A stretch of 39,826 nt of DNA from Legionella qingyii (GCF_003184185.1 NZ_QHJG01000039.1:1-39826), one strand, 5' to 3'. Shown: positions 17,785 to 29,033, counted from the stretch's first letter. The notes: a model not told the origin generated them from the sequence alone. Translations and numbers: made by a program.

Positions 17785-19038
17785 TTAAATTGCCGCTTCA
17801 ATTTGCTGTAAATGCCGTATCACTGCGCCCTTGTTTTTTTCAAAAACTGCCGCGGCATTCTTAATCATCTGTTGACGAAATGTTGGATTAGTATGCAATT
17901 GAATGATTCCATCAATGACTTCATTGGCCTGTTGCACTAACAAGATCCCATGGGCCTCTTTAAGTGCATTGCAAATGGCTTTAAAGTTATGGACCTGGTT
18001 GCCGCTCAACACGGGTACGTTCATGCCAATGGGTTCCAGTACATTGTGCCCTCCCACCGGGACTAGACTGCCTCCCACAAAAGCATAATCACTGATTTGA
18101 TAGAAACCTAAAAGTTCTCCCAAACTGTCAAGCACCACAATTTCATTTTCAGGACTCAAGGTGTTTAAATCAGAGCGTAGGCCGGTCTTAAAACCTGCTT
18201 GCTGACATAATTGATACACCGTTTGAAAACGTTCCGGATGACGTGGGGCTATTAATAAAATTATCCGGGGAATTGCCTGTTGCAGCCGTTTTAAATGGGA
18301 TAAAATCTGCGCTTCTTCATTTTCATGAGTACTTGCAGCAATCACAGTAACTCGCTCTGCTCCCCAATGATTTTTTAAATCGCTAAAGCGTTTACTGTCT
18401 ATCTTATTGGTTTGCAAATCAAATTTCATATTCCCCAAGACGTGAACTATTTCTTTTCTGGCTCCCAGAGTGATATAACGTTGTGCATCTTCTTCCCCTT
18501 GTGCCAAAATCGCAGAAAATTGATTCAAAATGGGTCTAATTAAAAATTTTATCTTTTTATATCCATGCAAAGAGTCATCAGAGATTCGTGCATTAGCGAG
18601 TAATAATGGAACGTGTGCTGCTCGAGCTTGGTAAATTAAATTCGGCCATAACTCAGTCTCCATAATTAAACCTACGCGCGGCTGAATTTGCTTAAAAAAG
18701 CGTTTGAGTACACAGGGAAGATCATAGGGGACGTATTGATGAGTCACCTTATTTCCAAAGCGTGCTTGCACTCGCTCCGAACCAGTTGGAGTCATGGTAG
18801 TGACAAATATGGACCAGTTTTTTTCCAATATGGCATCAATCAAAGGAATAGCAGCAATTACCTCGCCCAAAGATACAGCATGAATCCAGACATCAAAAGG
18901 TTTATAATCATGCTTACCAAGAAAAAAACGTTCGGATATACGCTCCCTATATGAAGGTAAGCTTCTCCCTTTCCACCATAACCGAATGAGTAGAAAAGGA
19001 CTCAGCAAATACATCAAAAAAGAGTAAAAAAATAGCAT
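17785..19038 (-). CDS. waaA: 3-deoxy-D-manno-octulosonic acid (Kdo) transferase
   Basis: WaaA (KdtA) adds Kdo from CMP-Kdo to lipid IVA at the cytoplasmic face of the inner membrane, starting the LPS core. The 417-residue protein has the N-terminal membrane anchor (about 1-20), the conserved RERISERFF region, HAVSLGEV containing the catalytic base Glu, METELWPN, and the donor-binding GGSLVPVGGHNVLEP. Length matches the family (425 in E. coli). It is divergent from djlA with 95 bases between them. The start ATG at 19038 has a weak Shine-Dalgarno sequence but opens directly with the anchor helix. Confidence 0.94.
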   Translation of the reverse strand: MLFFYSFLMYLLSPFLLIRLWWKGRSLPSYRERISERFFLGKHDYKPFDVWIHAVSLGEVIAAIPLIDAILEKNWSIFVTTMTPTGSERVQARFGNKVTHQYVPYDLPCVLKRFFKQIQPRVGLIMETELWPNLIYQARAAHVPLLLANARISDDSLHGYKKIKFLIRPILNQFSAILAQGEEDAQRYITLGARKEIVHVLGNMKFDLQTNKIDSKRFSDLKNHWGAERVTVIAASTHENEEAQILSHLKRLQQAIPRIILLIAPRHPERFQTVYQLCQQAGFKTGLRSDLNTLSPENEIVVLDSLGELLGFYQISDYAFVGGSLVPVGGHNVLEPIGMNVPVLSGNQVHNFKAICNALKEAHGILLVQQANEVIDGIIQLHTNPTFRQQMIKNAAAVFEKNKGAVIRHLQQIEAAI

Positions 19039-19133
19039 ATAAAAGCAAACCCAAAAACCGACAGTATATACTTAAAGTGTGGTATAAAGCGATAAAATCA
19101 ATTTTAATGAACTAATTTAAGGAATCCTTTGCA

Positions 19134-20024
19134 ATGTCTCTTCGGGAGTTCTTTATCGTCTCAACATGGTGGGGGAAGATTATAGGCGCATTTTTTGGCT
19201 ATTTAATCGACGGTCCTACAGGGGCAATCTTTGGCCTTTTAGTGGGCAATTTCTTTGATCGGGGTTTATACAGTTATTTTTCCAATCCTAATTGGTTGTA
19301 TTACACTGAAAAACGTAAAGCAATTCAAAAAGCTTTTTTTGAAGCCACCTTTTCCATTATGGGGCATTTGGCCAAAGCAGATGGTCGTGTGTCGGAACAA
19401 GAACTGGAGATGGCGCGTCTATTTATGGATGAACTGCGTTTGAGTAATGAACAAAAAACTCTGGCAAAGCATTTATTTAATGATGGAAAAAAAGCCCAGT
19501 TCAACTTAGATGCAGCACTCGAACACTTAAAAAAAACCTGTAAGGATAATCGCGACTTATTACGATTGTTTATCGATATTCAATATCGCGCAGCTCAGGT
19601 TGATGGACTTGGGACAAAAAAAATCCAAATATTGGATAAAATTTTTTCCAAACTCGATTTTGCACCACTTCACAAGCAATATCGCTTTTATGAAGATTTT
19701 GGTAGTTATTCACCAGAATCACCGAAGGATAGTAAGCAACAATCACAACGATCCTATTCTTCGTCCCACTCGTATTCATCCTACAGTAGATACAATTACC
19801 AACCCAGCAAAACAAATATGGATTATGCCTATGCCCTTTTGGAGGTTTCGCCAAATGCCAGCAAGCAAGAAGTAAAAAAGGCCTATAGACGTTTGTTAAG
19901 CCGTAATCACCCAGACAAATTAATTGCTCAAGGCTTACCCCAGGAAATGATCAAAATCGCGAATGAAAAAACTCAGAAAATAGTGAAAGCTTATGAGTTA
20001 ATTTGCACCAGTAAAGGCTGGTAA
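19134..20024 (+). CDS. djlA: DnaJ-like membrane chaperone DjlA
   Basis: DjlA is a type III J-protein anchored in the inner membrane that stimulates DnaK ATPase. The N-terminus contains a Gly-rich membrane segment (about 10-45, GKIIGAFFGYLIDGPTGAIF), followed by a TerB-like domain (about 60-160), a Ser/Tyr/Gln-rich linker, and a C-terminal J domain from about 230 with the essential HPD motif (RNHPDK). Length is 296 against 271 in E. coli. AAGGA lies 10 bases before the ATG. A DjlA is important for stress tolerance and intracellular growth in related intracellular species. Confidence 0.93.
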   Translation: MSLREFFIVSTWWGKIIGAFFGYLIDGPTGAIFGLLVGNFFDRGLYSYFSNPNWLYYTEKRKAIQKAFFEATFSIMGHLAKADGRVSEQELEMARLFMDELRLSNEQKTLAKHLFNDGKKAQFNLDAALEHLKKTCKDNRDLLRLFIDIQYRAAQVDGLGTKKIQILDKIFSKLDFAPLHKQYRFYEDFGSYSPESPKDSKQQSQRSYSSSHSYSSYSRYNYQPSKTNMDYAYALLEVSPNASKQEVKKAYRRLLSRNHPDKLIAQGLPQEMIKIANEKTQKIVKAYELICTSKGW

Positions 20025-20026
20025 CC

Positions 20027-20056
20027 TAAACATGTATTATGCGTAGCGAAACCCTT
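20027..20056. repeat. Degenerate CCTGGG-family fragment
   Basis: The stretch GCGTAGCGAAACCC (20041-20054) closely matches the loop and right arm of the repeat at 20881-20916 (ATGTAGCGAAACCC). The hairpin arms are eroded. It lies between the djlA and DUF3530-like genes, which converge. Confidence 0.35.
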
Positions 20057-20064
20057 GAATTCAT

Positions 20065-20850
20065 TTAATCAATCACGAGTGGCTGCTCGAAAGCAGACGC
20101 CTTACTTTGTGCAGCATAATGTTCAGGACTTACGAAAAAAGGACCAATCGGTCCTAAATAAGAGTACATCACTGGAGGGGGTTTAGGATGAAACTCTGGC
20201 AGCTTTACCATCCAGCCATGGATAAATGAAAAAAGAAGTTGTTTACTGTATTCATAATAATGATGAGCACCCGGTATCTCTAGAGCTAAATAATTATTTT
20301 TATTTGGCCCAAATTCCTTTTTTCTTGCTGCCATTTCTTGCTTTGTCAGCTCATAATCAAACTGAGCAACAATATCAAAGACTGGCATATTTAATTTAGG
20401 TTTCTTATTTTTAGATGGAGGAAGATCATAGGCGGATAACAAGATCAAACCCTCAATTTCAGGTACAGGTGGTTTTTCCAGATAATTAAATGTTTCTTTC
20501 AATTGCTCCCCATAATGTACGACCACAATACGCATATTTTTTTGATTCCGTAGCGTCGTGATCACTTCAGGAAATTGTTTGATCCAGGGAACAGCATTGT
20601 TACTTTCATTATTGAGTAATACAACCTGCCATCCATTTTGAGCCAATTCATTTGCCAGGTTATCTAACAATGGTGTGGATTGTGCCTGTGCCCCCCCATT
20701 GACTAAGAGCACTGCACCATATTTTTCTTTTTTTGCAGGCCAATAAGGTAAATCAATACTCTTACCATCAACATTGATTGCTAGTTTTTCTGCACAAGCA
20801 GATGAACATACGAAAAAAAATACGAGAACTATCCTTGTAATATATTTCAT
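20065..20850 (-). CDS. DUF3530-like periplasmic alpha/beta-hydrolase-fold protein
   Basis: A signal peptide is visible (MKYITRIVLVFFFVCSSACA, cleavage about 20/21). The mature region looks like an alpha/beta hydrolase: strand-turn GAVLLVNGGAQAQ, helix LLDNLANELAQNGW, strand VVLLNN, a later IEGLILLSAYD and a His in PGAHHYY, as in DUF3530 proteins. The nucleophile elbow is not a clean GxSxG (VVHYGEQ occupies that place), so catalytic activity is doubtful. The C-terminal 40 residues are Pro-rich. Its function is unknown. It lies downstream of plaA on the same strand, separated by two hairpin repeats, so co-transcription is unlikely. Confidence 0.6.
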   Translation of the reverse strand: MKYITRIVLVFFFVCSSACAEKLAINVDGKSIDLPYWPAKKEKYGAVLLVNGGAQAQSTPLLDNLANELAQNGWQVVLLNNESNNAVPWIKQFPEVITTLRNQKNMRIVVVHYGEQLKETFNYLEKPPVPEIEGLILLSAYDLPPSKNKKPKLNMPVFDIVAQFDYELTKQEMAARKKEFGPNKNNYLALEIPGAHHYYEYSKQLLFSFIHGWMVKLPEFHPKPPPVMYSYLGPIGPFFVSPEHYAAQSKASAFEQPLVID

Positions 20851-20880
20851 ATCATCCTAATAAATAATCCTGGAGCGATG

Positions 20881-20916
20881 AATAGCCTGGTATAATGTAG
20901 CGAAACCCAGGCTATT
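20881..20916. repeat. CCTGGG-family hairpin repeat, copy 3
   Basis: AATAGCCTGG (20881-20890) and CCAGGCTATT (20907-20916) form a perfect 10-bp inverted repeat with a 16-base loop containing GTAGCGAAAC. It lies downstream of plaA. Confidence 0.8.
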
Positions 20917-20930
20917 TAACCATCCTTTAT

Positions 20931-20958
20931 CCTGGGCTCCTCAATGAGGCACCCCAGG
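20931..20958. repeat. CCTGGG-family hairpin repeat, copy 4 (plaA terminator candidate)
   Basis: CCTGGG (20931-20936) pairs with CCCAGG (20953-20958), and an inner CCTC (20939-20942) pairs with GAGG (20946-20949) around a 3-base loop. It lies 24 bases past the plaA stop on the minus strand and probably ends its transcript. Confidence 0.6.
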
Positions 20959-20982
20959 CTCAATTGAAGGATAGTTTTTCAT

Positions 20983-21909
20983 CTAATCTGTTAATTGTAT
21001 GCCCGCTTGATCCAACATTACTCTGGCTTTTTCCCCCAGAATTTGATGCGCCAATGCAGTTGGATGTACTAAATCAAAAAACAAATAGCCGTTACATGCA
21101 TCCGGTGATATTTTAGGTTTGACTGATGCCACCATTTTTAAGACCGATTTTTTAGTTATATCGTCAACTACAGAATTAACACATGTACCAGTTATATTGG
21201 TGAATCCATAATCTTGCGGATGCATCATAACTTCTTCAAAAGCTTGATGCAGATCATAATACAACCATTCTACATCTGGGTATTTTTGTTTGAATTCCTC
21301 AACTGACTTATTTAATAAATTATTATGCTCTTGAGCATAATAAGTCATTTCGTTAATTGAACCAAATTCAATTGCAGCGGGAGTTCGCCCTAAATCTGGC
21401 AAATTAACCACTAAAATATGTTTTGCACCTTTTTCTACCAATCGATGGATACTGCGTACAATGCCTGCATGCACATCATGCAGTGTTTGTTCCGTTTCTG
21501 ATGGAAAGGCGAGGTAGTTATTTGAGCCTATCCATATAACAAACAGACTGTCTTCACTCGCTTTATCATTGTGTTCCAGCAAATAGTTGTTCACTTCTCT
21601 TCTCAAAGTAAACAAGACATCATCAGCTCCTTCTTCCTCTGACACACCAGCACCACCATAAGCATAATCTAATAAATGTCCAGCAGGATTTTCAGGAAAA
21701 TAAGAGGCGATTACATGTTCGATCCAGACAGGACCGTTAGAAAAACGACCTTCGTAATAAGGAGGAGATGGTGGTAATTGATACTTCATAAATTTATATA
21801 AATTACCGTTATCAGATAAGCTATCACCAAATACAACTATATTATGAAGAGGTGTAGCCCAAATAATCCCGGAAAATAAAAAAGCCCCTATAGTTGCTAA
21901 CAGTTTCAT
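20983..21909 (-). CDS. plaA: GDSL lysophospholipase A PlaA
   Basis: PlaA is the secreted lysophospholipase A of Legionella, exported by the type II (Lsp) system. The 308-residue protein has a signal peptide (cleavage near Ala18), the GDSL nucleophile block VFGDSLSDNGN (Ser30), block III GSNN, and the D-x-x-H block FDLVHPT (Asp279, His282). Cysteines in TGTCVNSVV and SPDACNGYL bracket a 25-30 residue loop like the disulfide loop that the protease ProA nicks in this family. The ATG at 21909 is chosen over an upstream frame start at 21948: AAGGG precedes it and the signal peptide begins there. It is divergent from a MavE-position gene. Confidence 0.93.
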   Translation of the reverse strand: MKLLATIGAFLFSGIIWATPLHNIVVFGDSLSDNGNLYKFMKYQLPPSPPYYEGRFSNGPVWIEHVIASYFPENPAGHLLDYAYGGAGVSEEEGADDVLFTLRREVNNYLLEHNDKASEDSLFVIWIGSNNYLAFPSETEQTLHDVHAGIVRSIHRLVEKGAKHILVVNLPDLGRTPAAIEFGSINEMTYYAQEHNNLLNKSVEEFKQKYPDVEWLYYDLHQAFEEVMMHPQDYGFTNITGTCVNSVVDDITKKSVLKMVASVKPKISPDACNGYLFFDLVHPTALAHQILGEKARVMLDQAGIQLTD

Positions 21910-22246
21910 GAATACCCTTAAGTCTAATCCTAAAAAAAGCAGTGACATCTTATTACAAATGGCTACTGCACTGAATTTTGAAGAGTGTATCTGGTTATTT
22001 TAAAAACAAAAAGCCACCCGCATTATAGTATGAAAGATCGTTTTTAAGCAATTTTTTTGCATAAACCCACTTTTCTTCAATTTAATATATTTATCAATAA
22101 GTTAAATATATTCAGACTCCATAAAATCTACGATTCAAATCATAAATATGCTTATTTCATGGACAATAAGGCCCTTAAGAAGGTTTTCGATTGCTCCTCA
22201 ATCAAAAGGTATTTATATTAGTATTTTTGCCAGGGAGGCTAAATTA
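21910..22246. other. Divergent plaA/mavE-like regulatory region
   Basis: These 337 AT-rich bases hold no convincing gene. The frame of the plus-strand gene stays open back to 22148 but without a ribosome-binding site. The only clear structure is the 10-bp dyad at 22084-22112. No clean sigma-70 promoter was identified. Confidence 0.5.
22084..22112. promoter_or_regulatory. AT-only 10-bp inverted repeat, candidate operator
   Basis: AATATATTTA (22084-22093) and TAAATATATT (22103-22112) are perfect reverse complements separated by 9 bases, midway between the two divergent starts. The A/T-only composition raises the odds of a chance match. Confidence 0.35.
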
Positions 22247-22747
22247 ATGACTTTTGAACAAAATTTCATCCTTGAATGTCTTGAGCATATGGAACGAATT
22301 CTTTCTAATGACAGAGAATTGGAAGAAGCAATTCATGATTACATCGAAAATAAAGCACCTACCTCTCGTTACCAACTGGATAGCAAAATAACTGACTCGT
22401 CACAATGGAATGAACAAGATAAACTGCACTTCAGTGCCGCTGTTTTTGAAGCAATTGCTCGCAGCTCCTTATCGTTTTACTCAGAAAACGATAAGCGAGC
22501 TCAAGAAATGAGTGCTGCCAATACAGTATTTCTGAATCAATATCTACCCATCTTAACTGAAAATACCAACTCTAATGACAGGATTGATCCAGTAAAAAAT
22601 AATATTATACGAGTTAAAACAGATCTAAAAAATAAAATAAAAAACAGCACTGAAAATCCCTATAGCTTTTTCACTCCAGTTACAACAGGATTAGTTGTGA
22701 TGGCTGCAGCCGCCACAACTATAGCCTTGTTGTCTTCTAAAGGATAG
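22247..22747 (+). CDS. Tail-anchored protein in mavE position (candidate Dot/Icm effector)
   Basis: The 166-residue protein starts at ATG 22247, with GGGAGG 8 bases upstream; the open frame back to 22148 lacks such a site. Residues 1-135 are helical and soluble, and residues 143-162 form one hydrophobic C-terminal segment followed by SSKG, a tail-anchor layout. By memory, L. pneumophila has the effector gene mavE next to plaA, encoding a protein of similar size with a C-terminal membrane segment needed to keep the vacuole from lysosomal fusion. An exact NPxY motif, reported for MavE, is absent; the nearest matches are NKAPTSRY (35-42) and ENPYS (136-140). Orthology is inferred from position and layout. 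Confidence 0.6.
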   Translation: MTFEQNFILECLEHMERILSNDRELEEAIHDYIENKAPTSRYQLDSKITDSSQWNEQDKLHFSAAVFEAIARSSLSFYSENDKRAQEMSAANTVFLNQYLPILTENTNSNDRIDPVKNNIIRVKTDLKNKIKNSTENPYSFFTPVTTGLVVMAAAATTIALLSSKG

Positions 22748-22759
22748 AGATTCGACTGT

Positions 22760-24478
22760 TTATTGAGCGCTACCAATCAAGGTTATTTTCAACTGACGTC
22801 CACAAACCCATGCCTTGTTTAAATCACTCATGACTTCTTTGGGCATACCTTTAGGCAAGCGTACTGTTGAATGATCTTCATGAATTTTCAGACCAGTAAT
22901 ATGTTTACTTTGTAAACCTGCTTCGTTGGCAATAGCACCAACGATATTGCCCGGTTTTACTCCATGAACTTTACCCACATCAATTCTGAATAAATCCTGT
23001 TCTACAAATTCATCATTAAATTTTTTACGACTTTCGCGACCGTCTCGGAAACCTTTCTTGTCACTGCCCCCTCCTCTGCGCTCATCAGCTCGAGAACGTT
23101 CAAATTTACCACCACGTTCCACACGTCCTTCTTTAGCAGGTCGTGCTGCTTTAGGTAAAGCTTGTTCTTTATGCCAGGGAAGATCTTTGTTTAGCAATAA
23201 GGCAAGAGTTGCAGCAACATCTACTGCAGAAACATCATTTTGTTTAATGTACTCTTCAATTATTCGTTTGTATGAAGGTAGGTTTTCATGTTCTAAACGT
23301 GCAGTGATGTTTGCCATAAAACGTTCTTGCCGCGCAACTTGGATCATATGATCATTGGGTACAGCTACTTTGGTAATACGTTGACGTGTATGTCGCTCAA
23401 TGCTCGTAATTAAACGCGATTCTTTAGGTGTTACGAATAAAACAGCGACTCCAGAGCGTCCGGCTCTACCTGTTCTACCGATACGATGCACATACGTTTC
23501 GTTATCATGGGGTAAATCATAGTTAATTACATGAGTTACACGGTCTACATCCAGACCACGTGCAGCCACATCTGTAGCTACCAGGATATCAATTGCTCCT
23601 TGTTTGAATTGCGCAATAATGCGTTCGCGTAGTGCCTGGGTAATGTCGCCATGAATGGCCATAGCGCGCAATCCTTGCTGTTGTAACAGCTCGGCAACTT
23701 CTTCAGTGCTGCTTTTAGTACGCACAAATACGATAACACCCTGATATTCTTCTACAGCCAGCACACGCAATAGTGCATCAGGTTTTTGATGTCCTGAAGC
23801 AAATAAAAAGCGTTGCTCAATACTTTTCACCGTAGCAGTTTCAGCACGTATTTCGATGGAAACGGGATCATGCAAATAAGTATTGGCAATTTGACGTATA
23901 CGATAAGGCATCGTTGCTGAAAACAGGCCTATTTGTTTTTCTTCTGGCAGTTTTGCCATGATGGTTTCAATATCTTCAATAAAGCCCATACGCAACATCT
24001 CGTCTGCTTCATCAAGAATAAACGTACGCAAATTATCTAATTGCAAAGTACGTCTATCAATATGATCCAAAATACGGCCTGGAGTTCCAACCACTACTTG
24101 AGCCCCTGCTTTCAATTGTTTTAATTGGCGACCGTAATCTTGTCCGCCACATAAAACAGCAACAGTAATACCGCGCTGGTTAGCACTTAATACTTCAAAC
24201 TGTTCAGCAACCTGAATTGCTAATTCACGCGTGGGAGCTAAAATCAACGCTTGAGTACCTTGCACATTTGGAGATATATTTTGCAATATAGGCAAGGCAA
24301 AGGCTGCCGTTTTTCCTGTTCCTGTTTGCGCCAGAGCAATCGCATCACGACCTTCGAGCAGTAAAGGAATTGTTTGTGCTTGAATTGGAGATGGGGTAGT
24401 AAACTTCATATCCTCTAGTGCTTTGTTTAAAGCATCTGAAAAGTTAAAGGACGCGAAGCTTTTGATTTCTTGAGACAT
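22760..24478 (-). CDS. deaD: DEAD-box ATP-dependent RNA helicase DeaD/CsdA
   Basis: DeaD unwinds RNA duplexes in 50S assembly and mRNA turnover, especially in the cold. The 572-residue protein shows the Q motif (FTTPSPIQAQTIP), motif I AQTGTGKT (50-57), II DEAD, III SAT, VI HRIGRTGRAGR, and after a charged Arg/Gly/Lys linker the C-terminal RNA-binding domain (from about 490, FRIDVGKVHGVKPGNIVGAI) typical of DeaD/DbpA relatives. The long C-terminus separates it from RhlE and RhlB. E. coli DeaD is 629 residues. It converges on the mavE-position gene with 12 bases between stops. Confidence 0.94.
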   Translation of the reverse strand: MSQEIKSFASFNFSDALNKALEDMKFTTPSPIQAQTIPLLLEGRDAIALAQTGTGKTAAFALPILQNISPNVQGTQALILAPTRELAIQVAEQFEVLSANQRGITVAVLCGGQDYGRQLKQLKAGAQVVVGTPGRILDHIDRRTLQLDNLRTFILDEADEMLRMGFIEDIETIMAKLPEEKQIGLFSATMPYRIRQIANTYLHDPVSIEIRAETATVKSIEQRFLFASGHQKPDALLRVLAVEEYQGVIVFVRTKSSTEEVAELLQQQGLRAMAIHGDITQALRERIIAQFKQGAIDILVATDVAARGLDVDRVTHVINYDLPHDNETYVHRIGRTGRAGRSGVAVLFVTPKESRLITSIERHTRQRITKVAVPNDHMIQVARQERFMANITARLEHENLPSYKRIIEEYIKQNDVSAVDVAATLALLLNKDLPWHKEQALPKAARPAKEGRVERGGKFERSRADERRGGGSDKKGFRDGRESRKKFNDEFVEQDLFRIDVGKVHGVKPGNIVGAIANEAGLQSKHITGLKIHEDHSTVRLPKGMPKEVMSDLNKAWVCGRQLKITLIGSAQ

Positions 24479-24625
24479 AAAAATCCTGTTCGATTAAAAC
24501 ATAACCTATAAAAGGCTTGGTGATATAAAATTTGAACAGTATAATAACAAAATAAACAAAATAATGCACTATATTTATGAATTGATTAGGGTAAACTCTA
24601 TATCAATTGAGGTAGACAACAACTG

Positions 24626-24656
24626 TAGCCTGGGTGCAGCGCAGCGAAACCTGGGA
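24626..24656. repeat. CCTGGG-family repeat, copy 5 (direct form)
   Basis: TAGCCTGGGT (24626-24635), then GCAGCGCAGCGA, then AACCTGGGA (24648-24656). The right arm is not the reverse complement, so it cannot fold as the other copies do. The internal GCAGCG motif matches the loop of related copies. Confidence 0.55.
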
Positions 24657-24714
24657 TGTGAGTTTATCTGAATCCGGATTATAGCAGCGCCTTCACCAAG
24701 GCTACAAGCAAAAA

Positions 24715-26859
<2,145 letters not shown>

Positions 26860-26863
26860 TCAG

Positions 26864-26897
26864 AACCCGGGTAAGGCCTACGCCTCACCCAGGCTTA
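26864..26897. repeat. CCTGGG-family hairpin repeat, copy 6
   Basis: AACCCGGGT (26864-26872) and ACCCAGGCT (26887-26895) pair with one mismatch around a 14-base loop. It ends at the stop codon of the EamA gene and lies between it and fadH, both on the minus strand. Confidence 0.6.
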
Positions 26898-27797
26898 TTA
26901 ATTGGACAGTTGTCTTTCTTGAGCAAAGGAAAGACGCATTTGAAAGCGATTGGCAATAAAAGCACCTAGTAAAGTGACGCTGCATCCAACAAGAGAAAGC
27001 AATGAAGGTTGTTCATTTAACAAAAGAAATCCCATTAATGTGGATACGATGGGAAGAGCATATAAAGTGATGGACGCATTAGAAGCCGATAAATATTTCA
27101 ACACATAGCCCCATGCTAAATAAGCAAGTGTGGCAGGGAAAATACCCATATAAACAACGGCCGCCGTAGTTTGTATTTCAGCTACTCTAATTTGCTGGAG
27201 CATGTCAGGAAGAAATATAGATAACAATAACGTCCCCCCCCACATCACCCAGGCAATAATCGCAACAGGATGATAAACGCTTACGAATCGCTTTTGGATA
27301 ATCGTTAAAATTGCGCCCATCAATGCAGAAACCAAAATCGCCATGATTCCCTGATGTATTCCGGGTTCTGTATTCTCACCTATCGTTAATAAAGCCAAAC
27401 CCAAAATGCTGATTATAATCCCGAACCAAACACCACGCGCCAGTTTCTCTCGTAAAAAAACCAGTGATAAAAGAATGGTCATAGCCGGCATTAAACCCAT
27501 AACAAAACTGGCTATGCCAGCAGAAACACTCTGCTCACCATAATTCAAACAAATATTATAAATACCTATGCCAGCCATTCCAGCAAGCAGTAATTGAAGG
27601 CGATCTTTCCATATCACTCTTTTTTTAATGCCTAGACTGTAGTAGATGATCATCATACACAGTGAAGCGACCGTAAAACGTAAAAGAGCTAGTGCTCCTG
27701 GGGAGTAGCCAGTTAATCCGATGCGTATTCCAACGTATGCTGAAGCCCATAAAACAATGGCAATAATCATGATACAGTTTATTTTTAAAGACTGCAT
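26898..27797 (-). CDS. EamA-family (DMT superfamily) transporter
   Basis: The 299-residue protein has about ten hydrophobic helices in two similar halves, as in EamA/RhaT drug-metabolite transporters of the inner membrane. Visible family marks are the N-terminal LWASAYVGIRIGL, GIYNICLNYGEQSVSAGIAS in the first half and YLAWGYVLKYLSASNASITL with PIVSTLMGFLLLNEQPS in the second. The substrate cannot be assigned; members export amino acids, metabolites or drugs. The ATG at 27797 starts just before the first helix. It probably forms its own transcript, as repeat copy 6 separates it from fadH. Confidence 0.88.
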   Translation of the reverse strand: MQSLKINCIMIIAIVLWASAYVGIRIGLTGYSPGALALLRFTVASLCMMIIYYSLGIKKRVIWKDRLQLLLAGMAGIGIYNICLNYGEQSVSAGIASFVMGLMPAMTILLSLVFLREKLARGVWFGIIISILGLALLTIGENTEPGIHQGIMAILVSALMGAILTIIQKRFVSVYHPVAIIAWVMWGGTLLLSIFLPDMLQQIRVAEIQTTAAVVYMGIFPATLAYLAWGYVLKYLSASNASITLYALPIVSTLMGFLLLNEQPSLLSLVGCSVTLLGAFIANRFQMRLSFAQERQLSN

Positions 27798-28059
27798 GTC
27801 TTAGCAACCCAAGAGAAAATATAGGACTTATTGTATCAGAATTACTCTAAACAATCACGTCCTATGACGCGTGTAACGCGCGTATTTGGAGTGTCAAATT
27901 AAAGCACAAAACATGTTGCAACGCACCTAAAACATTTGATTTAATGGGCTTTTTTTGAAATTTTGACCTTTATTAATATCAATATGTAAAAAAGCTTGGC
28001 ATTTTCTTTTTTTATAAACTACCTTTAAAGAAGGGCCTGCTCCTGCTGAGGATAAATCA

Positions 28060-28890
28060 ATGGATGACCCTTTTTCAGCTTTAATAGAAGCTATTAAGTC
28101 CGTCTTTCATTTAATACCGATGAGAAACGGGAAATATACTTATCCTGAAATCCAGCGGCTTAAAGAAGCGATTGAACATTATCAGCCTGATGAGAAAAAA
28201 ACGTTTGTTGAGCTGGTAAAAGCATTAGGTGCAACGTTACACCATTTGGATAAATGGCGTATTAATTTCGAACCGATACAAAGTTCAATTGACTCTCTAG
28301 CTGCACAACACAAAATGCCAGCAATAAACTGGGATAGGTATCTTGCTCATCCTAAAATCTCACATCGATTCCAATTTACCGACGCGCAACAAGATGTTGA
28401 GTTCGTGCCGTGGTTAAACACCATGTACGAGAAAATTTACGCCCAGCAAGAATCCAGCTTGCATACCAAATTAATTGCTCACCGAGATCAACTTGGGTTT
28501 AGTCAACGACTCATTTCTCATCTGCAAAAAGATCCCGAATTTTTATCGCGTTTGATTATGGATTCCAAAGAAAAGTTCATTCAAATTTCCGGTACACGCT
28601 TAATTTTTTACTTAACCGATGAACAAATAGCTAAAGCAATAATTAAATACTTACCTGATTTGCTGCAGGACCATCCAAATCCCTTAGTCCAGGTAGAACA
28701 GCTCGTGGATAGATTGAATGGAATATTATCGAATGGGCGCTCTATTTCTACACTGTTACGTAATTCCGAAGCCAAAACCATTTTAGATGGTTCAGAATTT
28801 TTCCAAATATACCAAAGTGAAGAATATAAAAATCGTCAAGAGCATCCTGCATTTGAAGAAACCGAGCAATTTAAACCTCGAATCATTTGA
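28060..28890 (+). CDS. Hypothetical protein in mavF position (candidate Dot/Icm effector)
   Basis: I do not recognise a domain. The 276-residue protein is soluble and mostly helical, with no signal peptide or membrane segment. It begins MDDPFSALIEAIKSVFHLIP and ends in a Glu-rich tail (EEYKNRQEHPAFEETEQFKP), a composition often seen at Dot/Icm effector C-termini. GAGGA lies 8 bases before the ATG. By memory, L. pneumophila has the translocated protein MavF next to mdh, as here. Orthology is inferred from position only. Convergent with mdh; the REPIN-like pair lies between them. Confidence 0.6.
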   Translation: MDDPFSALIEAIKSVFHLIPMRNGKYTYPEIQRLKEAIEHYQPDEKKTFVELVKALGATLHHLDKWRINFEPIQSSIDSLAAQHKMPAINWDRYLAHPKISHRFQFTDAQQDVEFVPWLNTMYEKIYAQQESSLHTKLIAHRDQLGFSQRLISHLQKDPEFLSRLIMDSKEKFIQISGTRLIFYLTDEQIAKAIIKYLPDLLQDHPNPLVQVEQLVDRLNGILSNGRSISTLLRNSEAKTILDGSEFFQIYQSEEYKNRQEHPAFEETEQFKPRII

Positions 28891-29033
28891 AACAGGGAAT
28901 CTTGCCTGATTAGAGGTGTATTCATAAATCCGATTTAATTAATTGACTCATCTCCGAAAGAGTTCTTTATGCGATCCGATTCGTCATACCTACAGCTCCT
29001 CCTTCCCTTAGAGAGATTTTGTTAAAAAAATTT

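Noticed and set aside
21910..21948. Upstream start of plaA at 21948
   Set aside because: It would bury the signal peptide; AAGGG is properly placed before ATG 21909.
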